A stretch of 64,000 nucleotides of DNA from Ecdyonurus torrentis (GCA_949318235.1 OX439132.1:16193943-16257942); one strand, 5' to 3'. Numbered from the stretch's first letter, positions 1 to 12,799 are shown. Notes: generated by a model from the sequence alone, not told the origin. Translations and numbers: made by a program.

Positions 1-1407
1 ATAATTGAACCAATATGGGTTTACTTTGTTGGTTACTTAAAGGTATAGTAGGGAATCTTTGTTTTTTTGAGAAACGTCAAAAAATCTTGCATTCACTACA
101 CAATAATGTTCCATTAATATTTAATATTCTAAGTTTTATTTTATTTTATTTTTTTTTTTTCTTTCAAACAACTTTTATTTTATTTTTCCAATATAATGGG
201 CATGAAAAAAGTTGAAATATTCTTACTTTTTTATAATTATCAACCACGAAAGTTACAAAATTGTAGTATTCTTTTTTTTAAACAACTTTTCACATTATTT
301 AAATAGTAATTAATTCTGTTAGGCGGGTAAACTTGATTGGTATTTTTAAGAAAGCACTCTTAAATGGAAAATTCATGTTTGTTTTTTATAAAATCTTAAA
401 CAACCAAATTTTAATTTTAGTAAAACTGTATGCTGCGTATTTTTTTAGGAGGCCTCTTAAAAAATTTACAATAATAAAGATGAGTAACAATATTTATAAT
501 ATTATTAAAGAAATAATAATAATAATTAAAAAAAAAGTGATGATTATATGCAAGCAATAATAAAAAAGTAAAAAATAAATAAGCAATAACAAACAAAAAA
601 AAATCAGAATATTTCATTTTATACATTATTTATCATATTTATACATATACATATTGCAGCATTATTACATTTAAATGCTTTTTCTTTTTGGATTTCATTT
701 AATTACATGTAATCACCACCACTAGTTATACTTTGAGCGTTGATTTATTAAAGAGAGGGAAAATATATTATCATTAATATTATTATTATATTACGAGATA
801 GTAGTTATAGAGGTCCTTCGATATACCACAGCACATTATACAAAATATACACTGCGTTACAGGCTTCGGCCTATTTTCAAATTTGTGCAGAGTTGTGCTT
901 GTGAAGACAACACCGCTGCTTTACATATTTATATATAACACTCCAAATGCACTAACGTCACGGAAAAAATAAACATCCATGGTTATTTAGCATTTCTTAA
1001 TAATGCATTTTTTCAAAAAAAAAAAAAAAAAATCAATGCATATTACACTAATTTTTGTAAAGATTTTTTTTTTTTCGATTTTGTTCTTTATTATTTTTTT
1101 TCTTTTTTTTTTTTTTTGGCATCAAATTATTTTAATTTCCACTGTTTTCAGCAGGTACATGGTGGATGTTTAGCTAATCAGCAGCGGAGACTTCTCTCTG
1201 TAGATATAATTCTCTCTCAACTAAACACATTCAAGTAGGCAATGTTTGTTTTTTAATGGGCAAAAACATTTTGAAGTTATTGAATCTTTTACTACTACTA
1301 CTACAAAGCAGAATCTATGTATGCAAAAATAAAAGAAGTCTATGATGTTCTACTTGTTTTGAATGTGTCAAGTTGAGAGTGGCAAGAGGTGGTTCCTACT
1401 TTGACAC
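1..1407 (-). other. 3' flank and probable 3' UTR of the WAVE gene
   Basis: No coding region is visible. The stretch lies directly downstream of the WAVE stop codon on the minus strand. Two minus-strand AATAAA hexamers are present, read as TTTATT on the plus strand at 1087-1092 and 744-749; either could be the poly(A) signal. The remainder is AT-rich with several T or A runs (for example 1017-1031 and 1106-1117). The short open frames here are AT-rich noise. Confidence 0.45.
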
Positions 1408-4400
1408 CTAAGTGGCAGCTGCAGCAGCGGCGGCAGCTTGCTCTTCCTCCCACCCTTCACTGTCGCACTCCGAGTCTGAACCAGATTCAGAGTCTGAGAA
1501 TTCGACGGCTACGCGGCGAGCAAGAATTGAGGCAACATCGTGCAGAGCATTCGAGCGTTCCACTTCCTTCTGTTCACTCTTCTCCACCTTGCGCAACTTG
1601 ATACCTGATAATGAAATTATTGTAACATTAGGGTCACCACACTGATCAGTGATCACGAGCAAGGTTAAGTGCTTTTTTTTTTTTTTTTTTTTTTTTATGT
1701 TACATTTTAGCATTTTTCTTCCTTGAAAGTAATTCAAGTTTAAACTAAAAGAAAAATATAAATGCATGCAATAGTCAATATGTACTCAAAGCAATAGACT
1801 ACTTACCATCTCTGATGGCCTTCAGCAAATCTGATCTTGGGTCTACTGGGGGTGGAGCAGCTGGCCCTGCTTTCTTGGTGGGTGGTGACTTGAGAATGGC
1901 CTTGCCAATATCTCCATTCATCATGGGTGGTGGTGCTAATGGGCCATTAGACAAGCCTGCCGGGGGTGGAGGAGGTGGGGGAGGGGGAGGAGGTGCGGCT
2001 TGGGGTGGAGTGGGGGGAGGTGGAGGAGATGGTGCGGCAGGAAGTTCATCCTCAGGTGCGGGGGGAGGCGGGGGAAGATCATGAGGCTCAGGGTAGTGGT
2101 GAGGAGGTGGCGATGCTAGACGTGGCGGCGTTGCATGGTGAGGACTATTTGTGTGACTGCGCAGGTGTGGTGGCAGAGGTCCATTGCTTGCTGGAGGACT
2201 TGTCATATCATTGGGTGGAGGGGGAGGAGGTGGCAGAGTGTCCCTCGTAGCACTCATGCTACGACCTCGCGTAGGAGTGCCTGTGGCTGATAATGTAGTC
2301 GGAGTGCTGAAAGTGAACATGCATTTTAATATTATTCGTTAATTACTCACTTATCTAGTTTTAACTAGTGTAGTATATTACTACTAACTAAATCACTTTT
2401 AAATAATATAAAATAGAAAAACTAAACTGCAATACTTGACTAAAAAAAAAAAAAAAAAAAGTGCTGAAAATAAAACAAAATATTCTAAATCAAACGCAAG
2501 TTTATTATCTAATTAATGTGAACAGGTAGTACACTATAATTATTTATTTTGGCTTCATTGATTATTATTAGATTTGATTTTCCTATCAAATATTTTACCT
2601 TAAAGTCAAGTTTTCCTTGGTTCAAGTTAAAGTTAAAAATTATTTTCTGTTACAGAAAGTGCTCCTGTTAGCTTAAATCCCCCATTCTTGAATTTCCCTA
2701 CACTATCTATGTGGTAAACTGACCTGGTATTGGAATTATTGGAACTTGGAGGTGCAGGTGGAGGCTGCGATGGTCTTTGTCCTGGGGTACCAGGGCCCAT
2801 GGGAACTGAGCCGGCTCGAGAAGACATGGACGTGCGGCCTGCCATGCCATGTGGGCTGTGGTAGGCATCACCTGCTGCCATGCCACGAGCATAGTGAGAC
2901 TGCTGTTGTTGTTGCTGGAGGTACATCGCTGCAGCTTCGTCATAGCCTGATGCATAATGTCCTCTTCTAGGGGAACAAATGACCACATTTAGTGCTTAAT
3001 AAAAATTATCAACACATTCAAACACCTGCCTTTTCTTTGCAATATATAATTACGAGCACACAATAATTGACTAATTTTTAAGTAATTTAGTAGTTATATT
3101 TTAACACTACATATGCAAACATACCATGATAACATATTTTGGTGGTACCCACTTGTTAAGATTAGGATTTTGATGTCCTTTTATTTACATTTATTTAATT
3201 AATTTTTATTTGATTTATTTGGTGTCTTTTTATTTAAAAATATACACATTATCAATTTCACTCACCCATAATGTCCCTGATCTTGCATGTGGGAGTGTCT
3301 AGGGCTGGTCATTCCTTGTCCACGACCATCTTCGCCGTAATTTGATCTCAGCTCAATGCTGTTAGGCCTTGGCGGCCTGTTGTCAATGTCTTCATCATAT
3401 AACTGTAAATAAAGCAACATTTTGTAACAAATCTGTAGGTTGTGGTACAAAAACAAAACAAACAAGTAATCTACAATATTAGAGGCAAATAAAATTAATT
3501 TAGTTCAAAAAAATACACACGATTTGTGATGTGAAATGTTGTTTATGAACGAGTGTCTTACCTTAGGTGAGCGATACGGGTTTGCATCAGGCATGATATA
3601 TTCTCCGTGACCTACTGCAATCTGTCTCTGTCTCTCTCTTGTATTATGTGGCTGTCTTACACGTTTCTTATGTCTTCCCCCACCCTCTGCACCACGTGGT
3701 CTGTGAGGCTGCAAAAACGCACACACAATCAGCACATGCCACGAGCAGCATAAAATCATTAGTCAAATCACTGCACAAGCTTCAATAAACCAAGTGGATA
3801 ATCAAGGGTCTTGCCTGATTTTTCTATATTCAAATACTTTTCCAATGATTTAAAAATATATATATATATTTGTTGTTTCAAAACACAAAACACGGTTTTG
3901 TATTAGGAAAAAAAATCATGCAAAACACTTTGAGGTGGTAAGTTATTGTTTTATTTTTCTACTGCAAGTTGGGAAAACTTGATAATTTCACTGAGTATTA
4001 CTGAGAGGGGGGGATGCAGTTTAAATTGTAAATCAAAGAAAGTAAAAATATTAACAATTACAGCACGTTAAATGGAAAATTACATTATGCAAATTTAATT
4101 TTGAGTATAACATGCTGGAATTTTTGAACTAATTTCTTTCCTTTGATTTGAAATTAATAAATTCTATGGTCAGAATTATGGTTTTATTTAAATATAAGGT
4201 ATTATTATTATTATGCTTAAATAATTCTAAATTAGCACTATTTTAAAGCACTTATAGCCAAGGATTTTCAACTAAGAATAGTAAAAATAGGTGGAACAAA
4301 AATATATGTATTTTTGAATTAGGATTTGTGTGAACACTTTGTATTTTTGTAAGAACTTGGTAAGGAAATTATGTTTACACTTAATACACAACAGATTAGC

Positions 4401-7400
4401 AAAAACAAATAACAATTTACTGCATAACATTCTACTTTCTGATAGACATTCTGAACAATATCCATAAAAAATAGTATCATTTGTACAATTAAAAATTTCT
4501 AATTTAATTTTGTTTTCTTTTCCCTTTTCATTTTGGTTCATATAGCCATTATATACTTTTAGATTGTTTATTGATTTAGCTAAATCTGTCAACACAGAGG
4601 TAAACAGAAGAAGTAGAAGAAGTGCCTCTGTTAATGTACCAAATGTTGGGTTTTGATGACTGGCAGAGGGTAAACAACAACAACAACGACAATGAATGTT
4701 AGCAATTGACAAATAAGAGTGCCTAGCAGGAGTGTTAGAGCAGGACATTAAAATGATTCTGTTAGCTCAGACACATTGACACTCAAACACTTGCCTCCCA
4801 GAGAAATGGCTGCACAAACATTTGCTGCTATAAGAGAAACACAGCATCAGTTTGTTGCAATATGTTTTATCATACAATATTTACCTACTGAAAATACTGG
4901 TTATATTAAAAATATTATATTTACAGTTTTTTATTAAAAATATTATATTTACAGTTTTTTTTTTTTAGTCAATTCTTGATAATAGGCTATAATTTAACAA
5001 TTATTGGACTATTATTATTATTATTTTCTTTTCGCTTTTTAAAAGAGAAAGCCAGCATATATACATATATGGTAGAATTCATGTTTGTTTGTTTGTTTGT
5101 TTTTTTTTTTTTAGCTGATAAAATTATTTTTTAAGCATATGAACTTATGAAAAATATTCACATAATTTACAGTAGTGCTGGATTACACTGTTATATCTTT
5201 TAGCTCAATTTTCACAAAAACTTAATGTTATGCAAATTTTACTTAAAAATCATTTAAAAGATGAAAGGTTAATATAGCATAAAAGAATTATTAATTGTTT
5301 AGATAGTAATAACCATTTTGGTTTGAATATATTATCAAAGGAAAGGATAGGAAAACCAACAAGTGCCTTACCACAGTGAGGTCCATATCTAAGTGAAGAT
5401 CTTGATGGCACAGTTAACACAAATATTTACATTGATTATGACGTTTTGAGAGTGACAGCCCTCTTCTTCAGTTGCGTAGTAGAAGTAAGCAACTAGAGAA
5501 GATGGTTTTTGCCCTCATAATGCCTTAATCATTGTAAATATTTGTGTTAATTGTGCCATCAAGATCTTCACCTAGCTGCGGACCTTATTAATATCATGGT
5601 AACTTGTTGGTTTTCCTACCCTTCCCTTTGATGATATACAGCATAAAAGAAGTTTCATGAGAGATTCACAGCGCTGTAATAAACCACTTACGACGATGAA
5701 AACTTTTCAAGGCCACCGTGCTATTTAAAAAGGGGTTTGTTTGTTACAGAACTGTGAACCTTGTGTCACCTGATGGCATATTCATCTTCTTGCGTCAAAA
5801 TGAAGCATCCACACTTTACAAATTTCCAAAAATGAACGATCTAAACTTTACAAAGTTGCAGCTACCTGGAGCATCTCGCAACTGTTTTATATAGCAGATG
5901 CTCAAGGTAGCCGCGACTTTGTAAAGTGTATATTGTTCATTTTTTGGAAATTTGTAAAGTGTAGAAGTTTCATTTTGACATGAGAAGATTGATATGTATC
6001 TGAAACCTGTTACCTAATTTATAGCATCTAAATGTTAGTTACACGGCTTTGCTGTTTGCAACTTAGAACACCAAACTAAATTTGAGTAAAATTTCCTACT
6101 AAAGTTGATATTGGTTCTTTCCTTGCATAAATTTCCCACTACAGTTGCCTAGGTAGAATGATCATGCATGTTATATTTACAAGACTTACTTAAAAAGAAC
6201 ACCATTCTAACCATATTTTGCAAGATTTGACTACTATTTGATGTAAGTAGAACTTAATTTGGTTGTTATTTTGTATATTAATACTTACTTTCTTTCCTCG
6301 ATCATGCATCATTCGTTCTGTGTCTTTTAGCATTTCTTGTCTCCAAAGATCAAAGAAGTAATTAGGATCTGTATAGAATTTGAGACCATCTTTTCCGTCA
6401 TCCCTGTAAATTACATTCAATATTAGTAGGGTATTAATGTGAGTACTGTACATCAAAACTTTGGGTTAAAAGAAAAAAAAAAAAATAAATAACAAAATAA
6501 AAAGTCTTGATGAGGGTCCTTAGCAAAAAAAAAGTAAATTCTAATTGTGGCTTTAAAATATTTAAAAGTATTATTACATTAATGAAACTTAGTTGATTAC
6601 TGAGTTTACCTGTATGGGTTGAGTTTGTCTAATGGAGGAGGCTTGTCACATAGTCGATATTGCTCTAACATTGCCGAGGGCATTGTATCTCTGGACACCA
6701 CTTGCTGGTCAAACACTACAGAACTCTTGAATGCCTTCCTCAAGTGCATATCTTGCAGCGATACTGAAACAGTAACAAAATATGAGTACTATTCATGAAC
6801 GATTTCCCTATGAGGCCTCAAAACCTTGCCTGTTATAACTTATCTTAGGATAATATACAGTTAACTCTCAATTTTGTGAAATCGCTAAGGACTCAGGAAA
6901 ATGGTCATTTCACAAAATCCAAAGGCTTTAACATTAATAAAGCCTCCATCCTTTTGATCAGGACCAATAGTTAACTTCACAAAATCAACAATTTCACAAA
7001 ATCGAGAGTTTACTGTCTATATATTTTTAGTGAAGTATATTTCATTTCAACCTTATTAAAAAAAATCCCTAAATCAGTGATAAGTTTTATATGACTTAAT
7101 AAAATTACAATGAAATTTCTTTGATGACATTTTACAATTTAGTCAATTTAATTTTAGTTATTTTTTAATGTATTTAATGATAAAAAATAATGTAAATTTT
7201 ATTTCTTAAGTAGCTTTTACAATATATTTAAGATTCTACATAAAATGATGTATATTTTTATTGTTCCAACCATGGAAAATAATGGACTTGCATAGAATTT
7301 TATGTATATATTGTGAAAGCTACATTAGTAATGTTTCACTCCTCTGGGAGAAAAATGCTGTTTAGTGAATATTAATCCCAGTACCAATTGTTTAATATGA

Positions 7401-9207
7401 ACAGGTCTATTTTATTTAGCATATATTTCAAATTCAATTAATAACACTACATTATAATAATCAATTTAAGGAAAAAACCATCGCGGTTAGGATCAATGAT
7501 AAAGAAAAGGATAGAAAAACCAGCAAGGGCCTTACCACAGTAGAAGTTCTATGGAGAGGTCGAGGTCTTGCATGGCACAGTATAATGTTATGTGCCATGC
7601 AAGACCTCGACCTCTCCATAGAACTTCTACTGTGGTAAGGCCCTTGCTGGTTTTTCTATCCTTTTCTACATTATAATAAAAATATTTAAATAATACATAA
7701 TAATAATTTAAAGTGTATGCAATGCAATGGCTTAGTAAATTTAGTCTAATCCATCAGTGCATAGACTATCCTTCAATTGCATTACAGACCTTAATTTTGC
7801 ATTTCTACACTACAGTGTATATTAATTATAAAGCAAATATCTAGTCTAATCAACAAGTACATAACATGATAAGTACTAAACACCATGCAAGGAGCACACC
7901 AGCAGCCCTGTGCAAAGTCAAATGTGACTATTGTGAGAGGTGAACATTGAATTGCCACACTTTGTTGTGACACAGTGCACTCACTTGGCTTCACTAAACG
8001 TCTACATGCCAGTGGAAAAGCATTGTGCCAAGAGAGCAAGAAAATTAGAAATACAAGCAAGATTGCATATTGAGAATGTAGTATAGGAAATAGATCATTT
8101 AACTTGCATATCAACGCTGCACTTTTCTTTTTTCTCTCTTTTTTAAAATACAGAGGAAACTGCAGAAGTTAAAATCAAACTTGATATTATGGTATTTTTA
8201 TTTACTTATTATAATTTGATGTTATATGATAAATAATTAGTAAGAAAATATGAATTGCACAAAATATTAGTTTTTATGTTGTTAGAGAATGCTCTAATTT
8301 ATTTATTGAATCTATAATTATGAATTTAATTAAATTAACACTTTAAAGATTAACCTCAGACGTGACGCACCTTTTTTTTTTTTTTTTTTTTTAACATAAG
8401 TTTGTATTGCCTTTAATACCACGTGTACCAAATTTTAAATTGATTTGTCCATTGGCTATGTGGGAAAAAAATAACATGGAAAATATAGGACGCCCTATGC
8501 TCACCAAGTTATTTTTTCCACATAACCGATGGTCAAATCGATTGAAATTTGGTACACAAAGGCAATACAAACTTATGCTAAAAATTAAATAATAACAAAA
8601 AAAAATCTATCAAGTCAAAAAAAAGTTTGGTCATGTCTGAGGTTAATTGTTAAGATGAGATAGTGTGCTACTTGATTCTAGGCAAGCAAATAAAGGAAAA
8701 GAATACATGCAAGCAAAAAATCAAAGATTTAAAAAAAAATGCCTGAAGTGTATTTTTTTTAAAAATGGTAAACTATAAAAAAAGACAGCAAACATGCAAA
8801 AAGGTGAGTAAAGATAATACTAAAGTTGATGCACAAAACAAAGAGAGAGTAGTAAAGTCTGGCATGCAGACTGTATGTATAATCTCACGTAGGGGCTGCT
8901 GCTGTCGATGTAGTGGGAGTAGATCTGGCGTACCCTCCTCTCCACCGGAGTCCAGTTGAGTCACTTTCATGGCCAGTCTGTCAATACGAGCCTGTACTGA
9001 AGAGGCTCTAGAAGCTAACGATGCAGCTTCACGTTGCAGTTCTCCAAACAGATCCTCAGCATGTCTACTCAGGCTGGACAGCTGTCTCACTGTATTGGCA
9101 AGAGTACCATTGGTCACCGCCTCGAGCTCACTTGGTACTGCTAGCTCTTCAGGCAAGGTCCCTCGAGCAACATGTACTGGCTCTACCTGACGTTTAGGTA
9201 GCGGCAT
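1408..9207 (-). CDS. SCAR: WAVE/SCAR family actin-nucleation promoting factor (WASF), 8 coding exons
   Basis: This is the WAVE subunit of the WAVE regulatory complex, which relays Rac signals to Arp2/3 at the cell cortex. Coding exons, in transcript order, are 8934-9207, 6610-6763, 6289-6403, 3562-3708, 3266-3402, 2724-2966, 1807-2306 and 1408-1604. All junctions are GT-AG and keep one frame, giving 588 residues (human WASF1 is about 559). The start [16 protein letters not shown] and the run [20 protein letters not shown] mark the Scar-homology domain, which continues to about residue 180 ([20 protein letters not shown]). A basic segment (RHKKRVRQ) follows. Exon 6 encodes a Gln run, and exon 7 encodes polyproline stretches, the profilin/SH3-binding region. 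WH2 is at about 513-530 ([14 protein letters not shown]), then the central helix (VASILARR) and an acidic tail with Trp575. The protein ends in eight alanines and a threonine. Introns hold several foldback transposons. Identification is very secure. Confidence 0.96.
5327..5640. mobile_element. Foldback MITE, family C (long inverted arms), in WAVE intron
   Basis: The left end (ATATTATCAAAGGAAAGGAT, then GGAAAACCAACAAG) is repeated inverted at the right end (CTTGTTGGTTTTCC ... CTTTGATGATATA). Internal segments are also paired, for example AAATATTTACATTGATTATG at about 5424 against CATTGTAAATATTTGTG near 5532. Related copies lie at about 7474-7670, 24578-24750 and 34365-34625. No coding capacity is seen, so it is a non-autonomous DNA element. 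The arms are diverged, suggesting an older insertion than the 7.5 kb copy. Confidence 0.7.
5784..5989. mobile_element. Foldback element with AAAGTGTA motifs
   Basis: The left arm, from ATCTTCTTGCGTCAAAATGA to GGAGCATCT, is matched inverted by AGATGCTCAAGG to TTTCATTTTGACATGAGAAG. The arms are about 90 bases each around a short AT-rich loop (roughly 5877-5898). It is non-coding. The recurring motif CACTTTACA/TGTAAAGTG resembles the CACTTTCC/GGAAAGTGTAGAT motif in the element at 26.88-27.07 kb, which may be a relative. It lies in the WAVE intron between exons 3562-3708 and 6289-6403. Confidence 0.65.
6858..7015. mobile_element. Small TIR element (CAGTTAACTCTC family)
   Basis: The left end CAGTTAACTCTCAATTTTGT is paired inverted with CACAAAATCGAGAGTTTACTG at the right end. 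Internal repeats of TTTCACAAAAT also occur. The left flank is TA, but the right flank no longer is, so the TA duplication is inferred rather than complete. It is non-coding and sits in WAVE intron 1 (6764-8933). Confidence 0.55.
7474..7670. mobile_element. Foldback MITE, family C, with perfect 76-bp hairpin
   Basis: Bases 7504-7579 are the exact reverse complement of 7591-7666, separated by an 11-base loop (7580-7590). I compared the arms base by base and found no mismatch. The arm starts GAAAAGGATAGAAAAACC, the terminal motif shared with copies at 5.3, 24.6 and 34.4 kb. Just left (about 7470-7490) is GGAAAAAACCATCGCGGTT, also present at 22843. It lies in WAVE intron 1, so transcription of the gene would produce a long perfect RNA hairpin. 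Confidence 0.8.
8354..8642. mobile_element. TTAA-flanked foldback MITE, piggyBac-like
   Basis: Both ends are flanked by TTAA (8350-8353 and 8643-8646). The termini are CCTCAGACGTGAC and GTCATGTCTGAGG. Inside, the segment from AACATAAGTTTGTATTGCC to TGTGGGAAAAAAATAAC is repeated inverted as GTTATTTTTTCCACATAACC to GGCAATACAAACTTATGC. TTAA duplication with ends starting CC is the pattern of piggyBac-type elements, an established family rule; the assignment is inferred. It contains no transposase. It sits in WAVE intron 1. Confidence 0.65.
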
Positions 9208-9230
9208 TGTGAAGGTCCTCTCACCTCACT
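9208..9230 (-). other. 5' UTR part of the first WAVE coding exon
   Basis: Reading the minus strand, a pyrimidine-poor but canonical acceptor (TATGTGTTTCAG) precedes TGAGGTGAGAGGACCTTCACA and then the ATG. The 23 bases up to the ATG are therefore untranslated leader of this exon, and at least one further non-coding exon should lie upstream on the minus strand. Confidence 0.6.
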
Positions 9231-10370
9231 GAAACACATAACATCACAATATTAGGCAAATAAATTATAGCAGTCACAGAACATCAAAATAATTATTTGA
9301 TTTTGATTAAAAATCAGATTAAGTTGACATTTTATGAAAAAAAAAAAAAAAAACTTACAAAAATTTGTACTTGTAATGTATTTCATGAATGTACTAGACA
9401 TCAGTGATATGCTAAGTAAACAAATGTAAAGTACAATTGAAATAAAGTACTGTATACTACAAGAGTACTTCAATAAGGAAACAAAATGATAAACTATGTT
9501 ATATATAACCCATGGAGCCCCCAATTGAGAGACACATAAAGACGCAATATATTATATCACGCTCTACACACATCATTGAATGTAATTTAAACCACTGAAC
9601 AGATAATATTAAACTTTCAGAGTATTCTAACATTGTCAGTTCACGAAAAATCATCAGTAATATACACAGGTTGTCAAATTATTATTATTAAAAAAAAAAA
9701 AAAAAAAAAAAAGACACGTTCAAGGCTAAACTTGTTATTGTTATCTGTGTAATTATTATTTGCCTGCCAAAAACTAAGCTAAAATTATTTAAAATTTGCA
9801 TTGCTAAAAGCAATATTTTTCTTTTGTATAATTATAATACATAACCTGTAATAAGGGCATTCGTACTTTTTGGCTGTTATGTACAGTAATATTTAGTGAC
9901 TTGTATATTATTATCTTTTATTTCTTCTTCTTCGATTACACACCGCTATAAAATATTTTTTAATAACTTTAATAAAACTCAATATAACCGGCTCTCCACA
10001 CGTTCAAGATCACTTACTTGTGGTAAAACAAGTTGAAATTTTAATAGTTTGATGAGAAAAAAGGAAGTAATTTAATATCACGAAATTATATCGTGTGATA
10101 GTAGAGAGGGGAAAAAACATGTTCATTAATTTATATTTTATTAATAAGAAGTCCATCACATTGTAACATTTTGGAAAAGGTACAAATTTGCTTAATCATT
10201 TATTTTTTACTCTTAGGAATGACAATAATAATATTGAAAAAAAAAATCTCGAATGCCGTTATTATTATTATTATTACATATTATAGTAAGATTGTACAAG
10301 AAGATTCAGACAGACGTATACTACGGCAGGAGGTAAGCGCGTCTCTCGCGAAAGAAAGAGATTCTCTCAC

Positions 10371-10516
10371 GCGCGGTCGTTCACTCGGTACCGCGGCGCG
10401 GCGGAAACAGCAGCAGCAATAGCACTAACAGCTTCACTGCTTTGGCTATCCATCGTGCGGGCACCTTAAAGCCAAGGCCATAACCAATTAACCTGGCACC
10501 AAGCCAAATAACACCG

Positions 10517-10549
<33 letters not shown>

Positions 10550-10560
10550 CTTACACTGGA
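10371..10560 (-). promoter_or_regulatory. Candidate WAVE promoter and first (non-coding) exon
   Basis: This patch is conspicuously GC- and CpG-rich against AT-rich surroundings. On the minus strand a donor (CGCGC|GTGAGA, intron starting at 10370) could join the leader exon ending at 9230. CCAAT-like words (ACCAATTAACC around 10483) are present. An upstream ATG at 10453 opens a short frame beginning MDSQSSEAVSAIAAAVS that is closed at the donor; if spliced as proposed it would run a few codons into the WAVE exon in another frame, an overlapping upstream ORF. Its upper boundary cannot be fixed. A long T run follows at about 10521-10549. It could equally be an unrelated promoter. Confidence 0.35.
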
Positions 10561-12743
10561 CACGTGTGTGACGTCACTTTTGGTGATACCCATTCAATAA
10601 AAATATGTTAACCTTTTAGGGACATCTCGACGAGTTCTCCTTTATGGTCTCCATGATCAAATGCATTTACATTTAATAAAAGTCAAGTTTATACGAAGCT
10701 CTGTGTATGTATAACAGATTAAATAACACAGATTATATAATGAGAAAGAGGCTTTGCATGTATAATATTATTCATTGAATGAACATACTTATTTTATTAA
10801 TATTTAACTGGCATACAATCTGATATAATCATATAAGTCCGTATATCCGTGCAGTAAGTTCTGTGATATACTTACAAAGAGATGACAAAATAAATATTAA
10901 TAAGAAACATTTTACGTATTCTTTTCAGTACAAACAGCAAAATTTTAAATATTGCGGTGTAAATTATCTGTAAACTTTTTTTTTTTTTCTATACTAAATG
11001 TTTGCAGTAATTTAAAAGGATATAGAGAGGCTCATTATTCCAAACGAAAAAAAAAAAAAAAAAAGGACTTGTTATCATGAAATAAAGCTATGAACGAGAG
11101 AGAAGGAAAAAAAGTGTTAACTGCACAGTAACAATCACAATACGCTAACTATATAAAAACTCATAACTGCACTTTCTATATGTATTTTATGGATTTCTAC
11201 AGTCCTCCTTTCATTTTACACCGATCACAACACGAATAATTTCTGTATATAGCTAATTTGTAAAAGGCAAACTTGGCACTTCTTTATAGACACTTCTTTT
11301 ACATGAGACAGTAAAATTTTATAAAAGGATATTACATTAAATTTGAAATTTAAATAATAAAAACAAATAAAGTGTGCTTGAAATTTTAAAAAGAAAGTAA
11401 AATAATTGTAATAATAATAATAAAAAGCACTTTACAATTTGTTATTAGTCACTGTAGAGCATGAATTACGTAACAAAATATGAACTTATTTTTCTTTACA
11501 GCATAATATAAAATATAATAAATCATTTTTTTTTTATCTCTATAAAACAACAAATGTTCTAGACACTTTATAAAATTGTACGAAAAACGTAGAAGTAATT
11601 TACATAAAATTTTGGTATGATATTGTAGAGAGAGAGAGAGAGAGAGAGACCAAGGGGTGGATATATCACGACACGACTTAAGTTTACCAGACACTTTCAC
11701 TTTATAAATCACGTAATATCATAGCATACAAAACATGTAGATTGAAAAATAAAACTCTTTTACACGGTATTATTATTATTGCAAATTGTCCATAGTATAT
11801 TATATTGTCCTCAGGCGGAATTCTATATCTATTGAAGCGTCAAACCGTAGAGAATGCCAAGTATGTTAGAAGTAATAGTGAGGTAGGTTAGTTAACTTTG
11901 GTAAAAGATAAAGGTGTCAAGAAATAGGGAGAGAGAGTTATATTATATTATATCAAATTACAATCTAAACAAATTGATAGTTGTGATGTAGACTCTATAG
12001 AGTAAAATATATAGTTATTATATAAAAAAAATTTAGCACTTTAACAACTTATACTTGATACATAAAAATATACCAAATTAATTTTAATATCAAATTAAAT
12101 CTCATATATTTAATTAGTGTTTTTTTTTTAATTAAGAGCAAATTTAATTAATAAAATAATTTATGGGAGTTTTCCAACCATTTATTAATGTTTTAATCAT
12201 ACGTATAAAAAGTCAAAAGTATTTACGGTACCTATACCTATGCCACTATAATAATGATTGTTTGTTTTGCTAAAATTGTATTATATTATAGCGTCTTATA
12301 CATATTTGAATAAATTGTACCGTTGTTAGCTAGTAACTCAACACCACTCTAGATCGACATTTTGCGTTACTGCGATATGTCATTACGTCTATTTGAATTA
12401 AAAAAAATTCCCTATTATCAAATAAAAACGTCATTTTTTTTTTCAATCGTTTCACATGAGAAAGCCACAAATAATATGTATACATATATCGCACCCTCCT
12501 CTTTTTCGAATCATTAAGTATTAATGTTTAATATTGTGTATCGAAAGTTTGGGGGACCACTAAGGGTGAAGTTTATGCGTTTCCAAAATTTTTTACATTA
12601 AAATAAATGCAAATTAATTAAAACAATAGATCAATACATTAAATTGAAATAAATTATATAACATTGTATTTTATTATGATTGTCGTGCAATATAAATAAG
12701 TCGTATTATTGATTCTGCTGTATCTATAATATGTATTGCAGCA

Positions 12744-12789
<46 letters not shown>

Positions 12790-12799
12790 GAGGTTTGTA
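10561..12799. other. Intergenic DNA with simple repeats
   Basis: No gene, RNA or clear transposon was recognised. The stretch is AT-rich with homopolymer A or T tracts, a (GA)n run at about 11631-11649, and an exceptionally long T run at about 12747-12787. No plausible conserved open frame occurs on either strand. Confidence 0.5.

Noticed and set aside
1815..2250. Long plus-strand frames rich in Gly or Glu across WAVE exon 7
   Set aside because: They are the antisense of the polyproline-encoding exon; splice sites, frame and family match all support the minus strand.
10171..10422. A plus-strand frame ending in RKQQQQ, with a GAG|GTAAGC donor at 10332
   Set aside because: Upstream part is pure AT-rich noise; the GC-rich part is better explained as the minus-strand promoter/exon, and no plus-strand partner exon was found.
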